Below are positions 3,696 through 11,366 of a stretch of DNA of 20,696 bases, piece after piece; the stretch's first letter is position 1, and each line of letters begins with the position of its first letter. Both the position numbers and the translations under genes were made by a program. The notes below the pieces were generated by a model. That model did no database searches. It was not told where the DNA came from and was given only the letters and a program-made list of their open reading frames with translations. Source of the DNA: RGIG5579 sp045541915 (lineage in GTDB: Bacteria; Bacillota; Clostridia; Oscillospirales; SIG627); contig JAZQJZ010000018.1 of the NCBI GenBank assembly GCA_045541915.1, positions 1 through 20,696 of the forward strand. Direction: 5' to 3'.

Positions 3696-5948
3696 ATGCT
3701 TTTTGATTCCAAATGGATCGCGTTTCAGACAGGGGAATACAAATCTTCTTTTGACAAATACGGGAATCCGTCTCCGTATTTCAGGAAGAGCTTTTTGGCT
3801 GAGGCCTCGGTTCGAAAGGCAACTCTTTTTGCTTCTGCCTTGGGTGTTTTTCAGATTTATATCAATGGAAAAAAAGTGGGAGAGGATTATCTCTCGCCCG
3901 GTTGGGTGGATTATAAAAAGAAACTTCCTTTTGTAAGATATGACGTGACGGATTTGATTCAAAAGGAAAATGGAATTGGCGCTGTGGTGGGAGACGGTTG
4001 GGCTGTGGGACACTTGGGCTCAAACGACACCTTCCTGCGCAACGGCTATACGGATCGAATCGAATTTACCGCTATGCTTCGCTTGGAATATGAAGACGGA
4101 AAGACGGAAGAAATTTGTACCGATTCTTCCTGGAAAGCCACCAGTGGCGCCATTCGAAGAAGTGATATTTATATGGGAGAATTCGTGGATTCCCGACTTG
4201 ATTTAGGGAATTATTCTGCCTTTGATTATGACGATTCCGGGTGGGAGGCTGCTCAGGAATGTGTTTTTAAGTTTTCAAGAAATGTATATTTGCAGGAAAT
4301 GAAAATTCCTCCCATTGTGGTGAAGCACCGTTTTCGTCCGGAATTGATCCGAAAGCAAAACAATGCCTATCTTTATGATGTTTCACAAAATATTTCCGGT
4401 GTTTTGCGTTGTCGCTTCCGTGGAGAAGAGGGAGCCGTGGTGGTGATCCGTCACGGCGAGCTCCTTTCAGATGGAGAGCTTTATACCGAAAACCTTCGAA
4501 AGGCGGAGGCCACCGATACCTATATTTTATCCGGCAAGGGAGAAGAAGAGTTTCGCCCTCTTTTCACCTTCCACGGTTTTCGGTATGCCGAGCTTACCGT
4601 CCAGGGAAATGTTGAGGTGCTGGAGGTGGAGGCTGAGGCAATGTATAGCGACCTTGAGAGAACCGGATCTTTTGAATGCAGTGATCCGATTGTGACCAAG
4701 GTGTATCAAAATGCCCTTTGGGGACAGAGGGATAACTTTCTCAATGTACCCACTGACTGTCCCCAGCGTGATGAGCGTTTGGGCTGGACGGGGGATGCAC
4801 AGGTGTTTTGTAAAAGCGCCATGTATAATATGGATTGCCGTTTGTTTTTTGAAAAGTATCTCGGCGATGTTCGGGATGCGCAATTGGGAAATGGCGTCAT
4901 TCCGGCCGTTGCACCACTTCCGCCGGTGGGCTCCTTCGCTTATACGGGTTATGATGCCTCTGCCGGGTGGAGCGAGGCCATTGGAGAGATCCCATATCAG
5001 TATTATCAAATGTACGGAGACAAACGGATCGTCAGAGACAATCTCCCGGCGTTGAAAAAGCTTTTGGATTATTATGAGATCGAAAGTCCCGATCATATCC
5101 GCGGTTATGTGGGACGCTATGGTGACTGGCTTTCTCTGAACGGCAAAACAGATTTGAGCGTGATCTCCACTCTTTACTATGCCCGCGCAGCATATCTTGC
5201 TGCCCGGCTTTGCCGGATCATTGGGGATTATGAGGGGCCGCGTTATGAAGCCCTTTACGAAAAAATCAAAGCAGCCTTCCGAAATCGCTTTATAGATGAT
5301 GAAGGAAAGATTCTTTCCGATACCCAGAGCGCTTATCTGATCGCCTATCGTTTCGGGCTGATCGGGGAAGAAGAAGCGAAGGAAAACCTTCTTCGAAAGC
5401 TGGAGGAAAACGGAGGAAAGCTTACCACGGGCTTTTTGGGAATTCGATTTCTTCTTCCGGTTCTGTGTGATCTGGGAAGGAGCGATCTCGCCTATGAAAT
5501 GATTACCAGCACCGAATATCCCAGCTGGGGGTATTCCGTTGTGAACGGTGCCACCACCATTTGGGAAAGATGGGATAGCTACACCAAGGAAAACGGAATC
5601 CGAAAGGGCATGAATTCCTTTAATCACTATTCCCTGGGCTCTTGCACAGAATGGATGTATGAGTACTGTCTTGGCATCCGTCCCGATCTGAAAAAGCCGG
5701 GCTTTGCAAAGGTTCTGTTTCATCCGTATTTTGATCCCACGGGAAAAATCACCTCTGCAAAGGGTCATTACGATACGGACCTGGGAAGGATCCGGGTGCA
5801 GTGGAGGAGAATGGATTGGCAAAATTTTGAGTATAAAGTGTCAGTGCCTCCTGGAATGGAATGCGAATTTATCTTTGACGGGATGAAAACGGTATCCAGG
5901 AAAGAGGAAAACGGTGAAGTGTTTTTCCATTTGCGCGCAGCAAACTGA
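3696..5948 (+). CDS. Alpha-L-rhamnosidase, glycoside hydrolase family 78
   Basis: A 750-aa enzyme predicted to release terminal alpha-L-rhamnose from plant or bacterial glycans. Domains in order: an N-terminal beta-sandwich with ALGVFQIYINGKKVGEDYLSPGW (about 50-75) and the WAVGHLG region, typical of the rhamnosidase N domain; a second beta domain (about 215-330); the alpha/alpha barrel; and a C-terminal beta domain after LGIRPDLKKPGFAKVLFHP. The catalytic motif DCPQRDERLGWTGD begins at D354, and E360 is the likely general acid. E652 in SLGSCTEW is in the position of the general base. There is no signal peptide, so it probably acts in the cytoplasm on imported oligosaccharides. It is somewhat shorter than many family members. 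The ATG at 3696 follows GAGAGG at 8 bp. A deacetylase gene starts 25 bp downstream, probably in one operon. Confidence 0.93.
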   Translation: MLFDSKWIAFQTGEYKSSFDKYGNPSPYFRKSFLAEASVRKATLFASALGVFQIYINGKKVGEDYLSPGWVDYKKKLPFVRYDVTDLIQKENGIGAVVGDGWAVGHLGSNDTFLRNGYTDRIEFTAMLRLEYEDGKTEEICTDSSWKATSGAIRRSDIYMGEFVDSRLDLGNYSAFDYDDSGWEAAQECVFKFSRNVYLQEMKIPPIVVKHRFRPELIRKQNNAYLYDVSQNISGVLRCRFRGEEGAVVVIRHGELLSDGELYTENLRKAEATDTYILSGKGEEEFRPLFTFHGFRYAELTVQGNVEVLEVEAEAMYSDLERTGSFECSDPIVTKVYQNALWGQRDNFLNVPTDCPQRDERLGWTGDAQVFCKSAMYNMDCRLFFEKYLGDVRDAQLGNGVIPAVAPLPPVGSFAYTGYDASAGWSEAIGEIPYQYYQMYGDKRIVRDNLPALKKLLDYYEIESPDHIRGYVGRYGDWLSLNGKTDLSVISTLYYARAAYLAARLCRIIGDYEGPRYEALYEKIKAAFRNRFIDDEGKILSDTQSAYLIAYRFGLIGEEEAKENLLRKLEENGGKLTTGFLGIRFLLPVLCDLGRSDLAYEMITSTEYPSWGYSVVNGATTIWERWDSYTKENGIRKGMNSFNHYSLGSCTEWMYEYCLGIRPDLKKPGFAKVLFHPYFDPTGKITSAKGHYDTDLGRIRVQWRRMDWQNFEYKVSVPPGMECEFIFDGMKTVSRKEENGEVFFHLRAAN

Positions 5949-5973
5949 ATAACAGAAAAGAGAGAGTAAAAAT

Positions 5974-6801
5974 ATGTACATGAAATTAAAAGATGGCAAA
6001 TCCAAGGTGCTCACCTTAAGCTATGATGACGGCGTGGTGCAGGATATCCGGATGATCCAAATTCTGGATCGGTATGGCATCAAGGCTACCTTTAATGTCA
6101 ATTCAGGAAGGTATGCGAAGGAGGATAAAGTAAGGGAACGGTTTTACGGCAGAATGAAACTGTCGGAAGCGCTGAACTTATATCAGAATTCAGGTCACGA
6201 GGTTGCCGTTCATGCCTTTGAGCATCCTTTTTTGGATCGCTTGAAATCGGAAGAGATTTTAACCCAGATCCTCGAGGACAGACGGTGCATCGAGAATCAG
6301 TATGGCACCTTGGCAAGAGGAATGGCCTACCCCTTTGGAACCTATAATCAGGACGTGATCGAATGCCTGAAAAAATGTGGAATTTGCTATTCGAGAACCA
6401 CAAAATCCACTGAAAGCTTCTGTTTTCCCGACAATTGGCTGGAGCTTCATCCTACCTGCCATCATAAAAACCCAAGACTGATGGAGCTTGCCAAAAAGTT
6501 CGCGGAGGAAAACGGTCGATATGTCAGTGATAATTGGATGTTCTATTTGTGGGGACATACCTTTGAATTTGACAACAATGACAATTGGGATGTAATCGAA
6601 AACTTTGCAGAATATATGGGTGGCAGAGATGATGTTTGGTACGCCACCAATATTGAAATATATGATTATATCAAGGCGTACGAGAATCTCCAAACCAGCA
6701 TTGACAAAAAAATTGTGCACAATCCCTCCGCAATCGACGTTTGGTTCTATCAAAACGAAGAAATCCATTGCGTGAAAGGCGGAGAAACGCTTCTTTTGTA
6801 A
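5974..6801 (+). CDS. Polysaccharide deacetylase family protein (NodB-like)
   Basis: A 275-aa member of carbohydrate esterase family 4. TLSYDDG (residues 14-20) corresponds to the TFDDG motif with D18/D19; H80-x3-H84 in VAVHAFEHPF gives the two metal-binding histidines; GMAYPFGTYN matches the third NodB motif. The known chemistry of the family is metal-dependent removal of N- or O-acetyl groups from sugars. There is no signal peptide and no membrane segment, so a cytoplasmic substrate is likely, unlike the secreted peptidoglycan deacetylases. It begins 25 bp after the rhamnosidase stop with AGAGAGAG upstream, which suggests co-transcription and a joint role in handling acetylated, rhamnose-containing glycans. 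The exact substrate is not known. Confidence 0.88.
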   Translation: MYMKLKDGKSKVLTLSYDDGVVQDIRMIQILDRYGIKATFNVNSGRYAKEDKVRERFYGRMKLSEALNLYQNSGHEVAVHAFEHPFLDRLKSEEILTQILEDRRCIENQYGTLARGMAYPFGTYNQDVIECLKKCGICYSRTTKSTESFCFPDNWLELHPTCHHKNPRLMELAKKFAEENGRYVSDNWMFYLWGHTFEFDNNDNWDVIENFAEYMGGRDDVWYATNIEIYDYIKAYENLQTSIDKKIVHNPSAIDVWFYQNEEIHCVKGGETLLL

Positions 6802-6831
6802 ATGGTTTAATTTTTGGTGCAATATTTCTCT

Positions 6832-6866
6832 ACCGGCGGTTGATTTCTCCTCACTCAACCGTCGGT
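6832..6866 (+). terminator. Inverted repeat after the deacetylase gene, possible terminator
   Basis: ACCGGCGGTTGA (6832-6843) pairs with TCAACCGTCGGT (6855-6866) with one mismatch around an 11-nt loop. The downstream T tract is broken (TCGTGTTCTTTGTTT), so termination may be inefficient; a regulatory site for the next gene is an alternative. Confidence 0.5.
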
Positions 6867-6919
6867 TCGTGTTCTTTGTTTCCAAAAGGGTGTATATTAC
6901 AAGCGAAAGGAGAAAAAGC

Positions 6920-7531
6920 ATGGACCAAATTAAAATTGGAAAATTTATCGCCAAATGCAGAAAGAATAAGAGCTTGACGCAGATGCAGCTGGCAGAAAAG
7001 CTGGGCATTACAGACAGAGCCGTTTCCAAGTGGGAAACAGGAAAAGCCATGCCGGATGTCTCTGTGATGCCGGAATTGTGTGATCTTTTGGGTATCACCG
7101 TCAATGATCTATTGTGTGGGGAGGTAGTTGGAATGGACCATTATAACAAAGAATTGGAAAACAATTTAATTGAAATGATCAGGCAAAAAGAAGAAAGCGA
7201 TAAAAGATTGCTTCGCCTGGAGCTTGTTTTGGGCATCTGTTGCCTTTTGCCGATTTTGGCTTCGGTTATCATCGTATCTCTTGTTCCAATGGAGGAATGG
7301 ATTGGCACTGTCATTGTGTTATTTAGCCTGACTCCTCTTCTCATCGCCACTCCGTTTGCATTGAGAATTGAGCAAAAAGCAGGCTATTATGAATGTCAAA
7401 GTTGCGGACACAGACACATTCCCAGATACGGCAGTGTGTTTTTCGCCATGCACATTAACAGAACAAGATTAATGCGTTGTCCCAAGTGTGGCAAAGTATC
7501 CTGGCAGAAAAAAGTATTGAGCAAGGATTAA
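6920..7531 (+). CDS. Xre-family regulator with two membrane helices and a C-terminal zinc ribbon
   Basis: A 203-aa protein. Residues about 6-60 are an Xre/Cro-type helix-turn-helix (SLTQMQLAEKLGITDRAVSKWE). Two hydrophobic segments follow at about 101-123 and 127-148, and the C-terminus has two cysteine pairs, C159-x2-C162 and C187-x2-C190, that form a likely zinc ribbon. The two-helix hairpin puts both the DNA-binding domain and the ribbon on the cytoplasmic side. The ATG at 6920 is preceded by AAAGGAGAAAAA; an in-frame upstream start at 6869 lacks a site. It is a single-gene unit ended by the hairpin at 7572. What it senses and its target genes are unknown. Confidence 0.88.
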   Translation: MDQIKIGKFIAKCRKNKSLTQMQLAEKLGITDRAVSKWETGKAMPDVSVMPELCDLLGITVNDLLCGEVVGMDHYNKELENNLIEMIRQKEESDKRLLRLELVLGICCLLPILASVIIVSLVPMEEWIGTVIVLFSLTPLLIATPFALRIEQKAGYYECQSCGHRHIPRYGSVFFAMHINRTRLMRCPKCGKVSWQKKVLSKD

Positions 7532-7571
7532 ACTTGTTTTATCTTGGACGCTTCGTCTCTCCTTTCGATCC

Positions 7572-7598
7572 AAAAAGCCGCACGTAGTGCGGCTTTTT
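7572..7598 (+). terminator. Terminator of the membrane-bound Xre gene
   Basis: AAAAAGCCGCAC pairs perfectly with GTGCGGCTTTTT around loop GTA. The core differs from the repeated CCGTGA module found elsewhere in the window. Confidence 0.92.
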
Positions 7599-7601
7599 CA
7601 A

Positions 7602-7630
7602 TTGACATTTCTTGTTTTTGTGGGTAAAAT
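7602..7630 (+). promoter_or_regulatory. Promoter of the exporter operon
   Basis: TTGACA (7602-7607), 17 bp and TAAAAT (7625-7630), just after the preceding terminator and 25 bp before the GTG start. Confidence 0.75.
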
Positions 7631-7655
7631 GTGTAAAAAGGAAGGTTAGAGTGAC

Positions 7656-8405
7656 GTGAAGATATTTAATTGTATTATGGAAATCGGGGAGCAGATGCTG
7701 ATTTCCGGTGCAGAAGTTCATAGAGTAGAAGATAGCATCAACCGTATGTGCTATTCCTACGGAGCAAAACGGGTGGATGTGTTTATCATTACCTCCAGTA
7801 TGGTAGTAAGCTGTTATACGGAAGATGGAAAGACCTTGACCCAGACCAGAAGAATTACCTCCAGCAAAATCAATATAGAGAGAGTGCATTATTTGAACGA
7901 TCTCTCCAGAAGGATCTGTCAAGAAAAACTGTCAGTTGAAGAAATCGAAAAGGAATTGAAAAAAGTCGGATCGATGCCGCGTTTTCCCCTCTGGCTTGAA
8001 GGGATCAGCTCCGCTTTGATTGCCGGGTCTTTCACTTTGTTTTTCGGCGGCAGTTTTTTGGAATCGGTGGTTTCTCTTTGCATTGGCGCTCTGGTTTGGC
8101 TGGGTATATTTTTCACGGATAAAATCATCCCCCAAAAGATATTCAGTAAATTTTTTGCTTGTATGATGGCGACGCTGCTCTCTTTTTTATCGCTTCGCTT
8201 TGGATGGATCGACAGTGTGGATCAAGTCATTACCGGCAATATTATGACCTTGATTCCCGGCATTGGCTTGACCAATGCCATTCGTGATTTGTTTGTGGGT
8301 GATAGCATCGCCGGAATCTTACGCTTGATCGATGCCATTCTGACAGCTCTTGCCATTGCGGCAGGGTATTACCTTGTTGCTGTTTTGAGAGGGGTGATCT
8401 TGTGA
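7656..8405 (+). CDS. Threonine/serine exporter, ThrE N-terminal-type subunit
   Basis: A 249-aa membrane protein corresponding to the first half of ThrE of Corynebacterium. The cytoplasmic N-terminal domain carries SGAEVHRVEDS (residues 17-27), the signature of the family, and the membrane part has about five helices from residue 115 on, with PGIGLTNAIRDL at 201-212. In this family it works with a small second subunit to export threonine, serine or related small amino acids; the true substrate here is inferred. The start is GTG at 7656 with GGAAGG ten bases upstream; ATG at 7677 is a less likely alternative because it would remove part of the conserved domain. The stop codon overlaps the start of the next gene by four bases. 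Confidence 0.9.
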   Translation: MKIFNCIMEIGEQMLISGAEVHRVEDSINRMCYSYGAKRVDVFIITSSMVVSCYTEDGKTLTQTRRITSSKINIERVHYLNDLSRRICQEKLSVEEIEKELKKVGSMPRFPLWLEGISSALIAGSFTLFFGGSFLESVVSLCIGALVWLGIFFTDKIIPQKIFSKFFACMMATLLSFLSLRFGWIDSVDQVITGNIMTLIPGIGLTNAIRDLFVGDSIAGILRLIDAILTALAIAAGYYLVAVLRGVIL

Positions 8406-8848
8406 TTCAAAATGAGATTCTTCAGGTCCTTTCCGGCTTTGTTGGTTCTGTTGGTTTTGCCGTCTTGTTTCACATTCGGGGCAAACGGCTGTGGGTGGCA
8501 TCCTTTGGCGGATTTCTTTCCTGGTTTTTGTTTCTCCTTTTGAATCGGTGGATCGGAAACGAAGTGCTTGTTTACTTTATTGTTGCAGTGATCCTTTCTG
8601 CTTATGCGGAGCTGATGGCAAGAGTGTTGAAATCCCCTGCAACCACATTTACCATTACCTCGTTGATTCCGATGATCCCGGGTAGTTCCCTTTATTCTAC
8701 GATGGTGTCTGCTTTTGAGGCCGGTCAAGAAGAGTTTTTGGAAAAAGCCATCTATACTTTAAAGCTTGCCTCTGCCTTGGCGCTGGGGATTATTGTGGCA
8801 ACGGCATTTACCAGGATTCTGCAAGAGAGGCTTCGTCACCGCACATAA
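8402..8848 (+). CDS. Threonine/serine exporter, ThrE C-terminal-type subunit
   Basis: A 148-aa membrane protein of the ThrE second-half family, with about four transmembrane helices and the loop IPMIPGSSLYSTM at about 89-101, which mirrors the PGIGLTN motif of its partner. It starts with GTG inside the overlap GTGA with the upstream subunit, and GAGAGGGG serves as ribosome binding site, so the two are translationally coupled and probably form one complex. No terminator follows, so transcription may continue into the gene at 8909. Confidence 0.9.
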   Translation: MIQNEILQVLSGFVGSVGFAVLFHIRGKRLWVASFGGFLSWFLFLLLNRWIGNEVLVYFIVAVILSAYAELMARVLKSPATTFTITSLIPMIPGSSLYSTMVSAFEAGQEEFLEKAIYTLKLASALALGIIVATAFTRILQERLRHRT

Positions 8849-8908
8849 AGCTTTTTTGCCTGTTTTGACACAACGGGCTTTCTAACCTAATTTTGGAGGA
8901 AAAAAGAA

Positions 8909-9730
8909 ATGAATGAAATCAATCCCGTTTCCTTGGATACTGTCTGTGGGGCTTTGTCTTATGCCATGGGAGTGCCCTCTCCAAGCCTTGCTGCAGAGAA
9001 AAACCAAGTTTTGGCGGAATATGTGGATCGGGTTTTTCAGGGCGAAAAGGCAGATCGGGTGGTGATGTATAACCCTGATGCCATCGCGCAATGGATCTAT
9101 GAAAAGTACCCGGAATTTGTAAGAGATGCCAAAAGCCGCACCGATCTGGAACTCCCCCTTTCCGTGGTGATGCCTTCGGTGACTCCCGTTTGCTTTGCTA
9201 CCATGTATACTGGCACTCAGCCGGAGATTCACGGGATTCGGAAATATGAAAAACCGGTGATCACCATCGAAAGCCTGTTCGATGTGCTCCTTGCCGCCGG
9301 GAAAAAGGTGGCACTGGTTACCTATGAAAAGTGCAGCTTGAGCCGGATCTTTTTGGAACGGAATATGGATTATTTCCATTTTGAAGAAGGCTCCATTTCT
9401 GATGTGAATGCCAAGGCAGCAGAGCTGATCCTTAGGGATGAACACGACCTGATCGTCATCTATAACGGAAATTATGATTCTGTGATGCATAAAAACGGGC
9501 CGGAAAGCGCAAGGGCCCTGTCGGAACTTCGGGCCAATGACCACGCTTTCGGTTGCCTTGCCCATCTGATCGAAGAGCACTGGCAGCACCACAATACGCT
9601 GCTGGGCTTTGCCATGGATCACGGTTGTCACGAGATCGACGGAAACTGCGGTTCTCACGGCTTGGATATGCCGGAGGATCTTAACATCGTGCATCTGTAC
9701 CGTGGCTATCCCAGAAAAAACGAAAAGTAA
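8909..9730 (+). CDS. Alkaline-phosphatase-superfamily phosphodiesterase/pyrophosphatase-like protein
   Basis: A 273-aa protein of the type I phosphodiesterase/nucleotide pyrophosphatase branch. Candidate metal ligand D57 lies in MYNPDAI; T92 in TPVCFATMYTG is the likely nucleophile, since it is spaced as in TFPNHYTIVTG-type motifs and followed by PEIHGI. A YDSVMHKNGP stretch and DHGCHEIDGNCGSHG provide the distal Asp/His ligands. It is shorter than most members (350-450 aa) and has no signal peptide, so it is a compact cytoplasmic version. It has GGAGG ten bases before the ATG and follows the exporter genes by 60 bp without a terminator. The substrate is unknown. Confidence 0.82.
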   Translation: MNEINPVSLDTVCGALSYAMGVPSPSLAAEKNQVLAEYVDRVFQGEKADRVVMYNPDAIAQWIYEKYPEFVRDAKSRTDLELPLSVVMPSVTPVCFATMYTGTQPEIHGIRKYEKPVITIESLFDVLLAAGKKVALVTYEKCSLSRIFLERNMDYFHFEEGSISDVNAKAAELILRDEHDLIVIYNGNYDSVMHKNGPESARALSELRANDHAFGCLAHLIEEHWQHHNTLLGFAMDHGCHEIDGNCGSHGLDMPEDLNIVHLYRGYPRKNEK

Positions 9731-9764
9731 AAAATAAGCCGTGAATTTTCACGGCTTATTTTTT
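9729..9764. terminator. Repeated terminator module, copy T3, shared by convergent genes
   Basis: Core AAGCCGTGAATTTTCACGGC with A6 on the left and T6 on the right. It overlaps the stop codon of the phosphodiesterase-like gene and contains the stop (9756-9758) of the convergent Xre gene, so it must serve both strands. Confidence 0.92.
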
Positions 9765-9977
9765 GATTGGTCTCGGATCATCGATCAGTCCAATGAAATA
9801 ATCAGCAGAAACATTATAAAATTTGCAAAGCGTTTCAAGATCTTCCATTTTTAATTCTGCTCGTCCAGCTTCAATATGATTATACCCTTGTTGAGATTTT
9901 TGGAGAAGCTTTCCTACCTCTGCTTGCGTCAGATCGCGATCTTCTCTCAAGTTTCTCATTCTTGTTCTGTAATCCAT
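9756..9977 (-). CDS. Small Xre-family repressor
   Basis: A 73-aa protein that is almost only a helix-turn-helix domain: MRNLREDRDLTQAEVGKLLQ, then SQQGYNHIEAGRAELKMEDLETLCKFYNVSADYFIGL. This is the classic phage-repressor fold, which binds palindromes as a dimer. The ATG at 9977 is preceded by GGGTGG at 7 bp; an in-frame TTG at 9983 would leave almost no space and is rejected. It is divergent from the TM2 operon, with two matching palindromes between them, so it probably represses both itself and that operon. The stop codon lies within the shared terminator. Confidence 0.9.
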   Translation of the reverse strand: MDYRTRMRNLREDRDLTQAEVGKLLQKSQQGYNHIEAGRAELKMEDLETLCKFYNVSADYFIGLIDDPRPIKK

Positions 9978-10011
9978 TTTCAACCACCCAATATCAGTAT
10001 GGTCTCATTTT

Positions 10012-10061
10012 AATATACTCATAAATTGAGTATTGACAAATACTCAAAGATTGAGTATAAT
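10012..10061. promoter_or_regulatory. Face-to-face promoters with two operator palindromes
   Basis: Plus strand: TTGACA (10033-10038), 17 bp, TATAAT (10056-10061), a full-consensus promoter. Minus strand: TTGTCA (10039-10034), 16 bp, TATATT (10017-10012). The -35 boxes overlap. Site 1, TACTCATAAATTGAGTA (10016-10032), fills the minus-strand spacer; site 2, TACTCAAAGATTGAGTA (10041-10057), fills the plus-strand spacer. The half sites TACTCA/TGAGTA are identical in both, and the centres are 25 bp apart. These are the predicted sites of the 73-aa Xre repressor. Confidence 0.85.
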
Positions 10062-10109
10062 TCTTTTGTCGATGAATGTCGAACACTTTCTTTAGATTAG
10101 GAGAATGAA

Positions 10110-10445
10110 ATGGATCAGCAAAAAATTGATATGTTTATCATGACAAACCAAAAATACTTTCCGGCAGAAAAAATTATGTTTTTAAAAGAGAAATTAAGAA
10201 CCACTGACGAAGAAAAGTTTTCTCTTGTATCTGCAATGGACTTTAAGGAACCCACGACCCTTCTTTTGGTTTCTCTGTTTTTGGGTACTTTGGGAATCGA
10301 CCGCTTCATGTTGGGCGATACCGGAATCGGTATTCTCAAATTGCTCACTTGTGGATGCTGTGGTATTTTGACCATTATTGACTGGTTTACCATTGCCAAA
10401 AAGGCAAAAGATGTTAATTTTAACAATGTAATGACTCTGCTGTAA
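10110..10445 (+). CDS. TM2-domain membrane protein
   Basis: A 111-aa protein with an N-terminal cytoplasmic region of about 45 residues rich in lysine and glutamate, followed by a TM2 domain: helix LLLVSLFLGTLGIDRF, the turn LGDTGIGILKLLTCG, and a second helix CCGILTIIDWFTIA. The DRF motif and the IIDWF motif are typical. TM2 domains are found in many bacterial membrane proteins without a settled function. The ATG at 10110 follows TTAGGAGAATGAA. It is the first gene of the operon controlled by the divergent Xre gene; the next gene starts directly after its stop codon. Confidence 0.92.
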   Translation: MDQQKIDMFIMTNQKYFPAEKIMFLKEKLRTTDEEKFSLVSAMDFKEPTTLLLVSLFLGTLGIDRFMLGDTGIGILKLLTCGCCGILTIIDWFTIAKKAKDVNFNNVMTLL

Positions 10446-10796
10446 GTGTTGAAGAACGTTATTGTTCGTAATAGCATTTTTATCATCATTATCATTCTTT
10501 ATGCCGTTTTTCTGCGTGCGTTGGGGGTGAATTGCCCGATTCGACAGCTTCTTTCTTTTCCTTGTCCAACCTGTGGCGTTACCCGGGCGTTATATTCAAT
10601 GGTGCGTTTTGAATTGCCTCTTTCTTTTCAATATAATGCCATGGCGCTGCCCTTGACAATTTCCGTTTTTCTACTTTATAATTTGGATTTCTTTCATCAA
10701 AGGAGAAAAATATGTGTCTGGGTTTATTGGACCTTGGGGATCAACGTGGTGTATTATGTTTTTCGGATCTGTTTCGGATTTGGACCGAACTTTTAA
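10446..10796 (+). CDS. DUF2752 membrane protein
   Basis: A 116-aa membrane protein with three or so hydrophobic helices and the signature FPCPTCGVTRA (residues 38-48) of the DUF2752 family, in which the CPxCGxTRA motif sits at a membrane border. Its function is unknown; family members often neighbour TM2-domain genes, as here. The likely start is GTG at 10446, directly abutting the TAA of the TM2 gene (TAAGTG), which points to translational coupling; a TTG at 10449 cannot be excluded. No strong ribosome binding site of its own is visible. Confidence 0.88.
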   Translation: MLKNVIVRNSIFIIIIILYAVFLRALGVNCPIRQLLSFPCPTCGVTRALYSMVRFELPLSFQYNAMALPLTISVFLLYNLDFFHQRRKICVWVYWTLGINVVYYVFRICFGFGPNF

Positions 10797-10823
10797 ATTA
10801 CTACAAAGTTGGAGGAATCAAAA

Positions 10824-11366
10824 ATGAAAAAGTTACTGTGTTTTCTGTATGTGTTTGCAATTGTTTTTTCATTTGCCGGTTGCTTTGAGGAGGTGCAAAA
10901 AGAGCCTTTTAAAGAGACTGGAAGCCAAGAGGTGGAAAAACAGGAATCTACCGATTCCAATTTGAAGGAAGAGTTGGTTTTTGGACTGAATGAAACTGCT
11001 GTTTTTTCCAATTTGAAGGTTACTGCAACTTCGATGGAAGTGAGCCAAGGTAAGAATTATCTGGAGCCAGAAGAAGGAAATGTTTTTGTGGGAATTCAGT
11101 TTACCATTGAAAATGTTTCCCAGGAAGACCAGAGTGTTAGTTCTCTTTTGATGTTTGAGGGATATGTGGACGATGTGAAGGCCTCTTTATCGTTTACCGC
11201 ATCCACTGTTTTCAGCGGTGGAACCTTGGATGGAACCATTGCCCCGGGAAAGAAATTGGTTGGCTATTATGCGCTGGAAGTACCGGAAAGCTGGGGAACG
11301 ATTGAATTGAATGTGCAGGATGACTGGCTTTCCGATCAAACTGCAAAATTCATCTTTAAAAAGTAA
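10824..11366 (+). CDS. Lipoprotein with DUF4352 domain
   Basis: A 180-aa exported protein. The N-terminus MKKLLCFLYVFAIVFSFAGC is a lipoprotein signal peptide with lipobox FAGC, so C20 should be lipidated after cleavage. A charged linker (about 21-50) is followed by an Ig-like DUF4352 domain from FGLNETAVFSNLKVTATSME to the end, with the typical EEGNVFVGIQFTIEN and TIAPGKKLVGYYALEVP strands. Such proteins sit on the outer face of the membrane. The ATG at 10824 has GGAGG at about 8 bp; an in-frame ATG at 10809 lies ahead of that site. It is the last gene of the Xre-controlled operon and ends in a copy of the repeated terminator. Confidence 0.9.
   Translation: MKKLLCFLYVFAIVFSFAGCFEEVQKEPFKETGSQEVEKQESTDSNLKEELVFGLNETAVFSNLKVTATSMEVSQGKNYLEPEEGNVFVGIQFTIENVSQEDQSVSSLLMFEGYVDDVKASLSFTASTVFSGGTLDGTIAPGKKLVGYYALEVPESWGTIELNVQDDWLSDQTAKFIFKK

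Noticed and set aside
3600..4013. 137-codon minus-strand frame upstream of and into the rhamnosidase gene
   Set aside because: It crosses the rhamnosidase promoter and start, has no ribosome binding site, and is in a different frame from the decayed ribbon-helix-helix gene.
4527..5822. 431-codon open frame on the minus strand
   Set aside because: It is antisense to the rhamnosidase gene, has no ribosome binding site or recognisable domain, and is explained by codon bias of the real gene.
8865..8893. TTGACA-17 bp-TAATTT promoter before the phosphodiesterase-like gene
   Set aside because: Transcription would begin at about 8900, after the GGAGG site, leaving the gene without its ribosome binding site. 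Read-through from the exporter genes is more likely.
8882..9694. 270-codon open frame on the minus strand
   Set aside because: It mirrors the phosphodiesterase-like gene, which has a ribosome binding site and family motifs; the reverse frame has neither.
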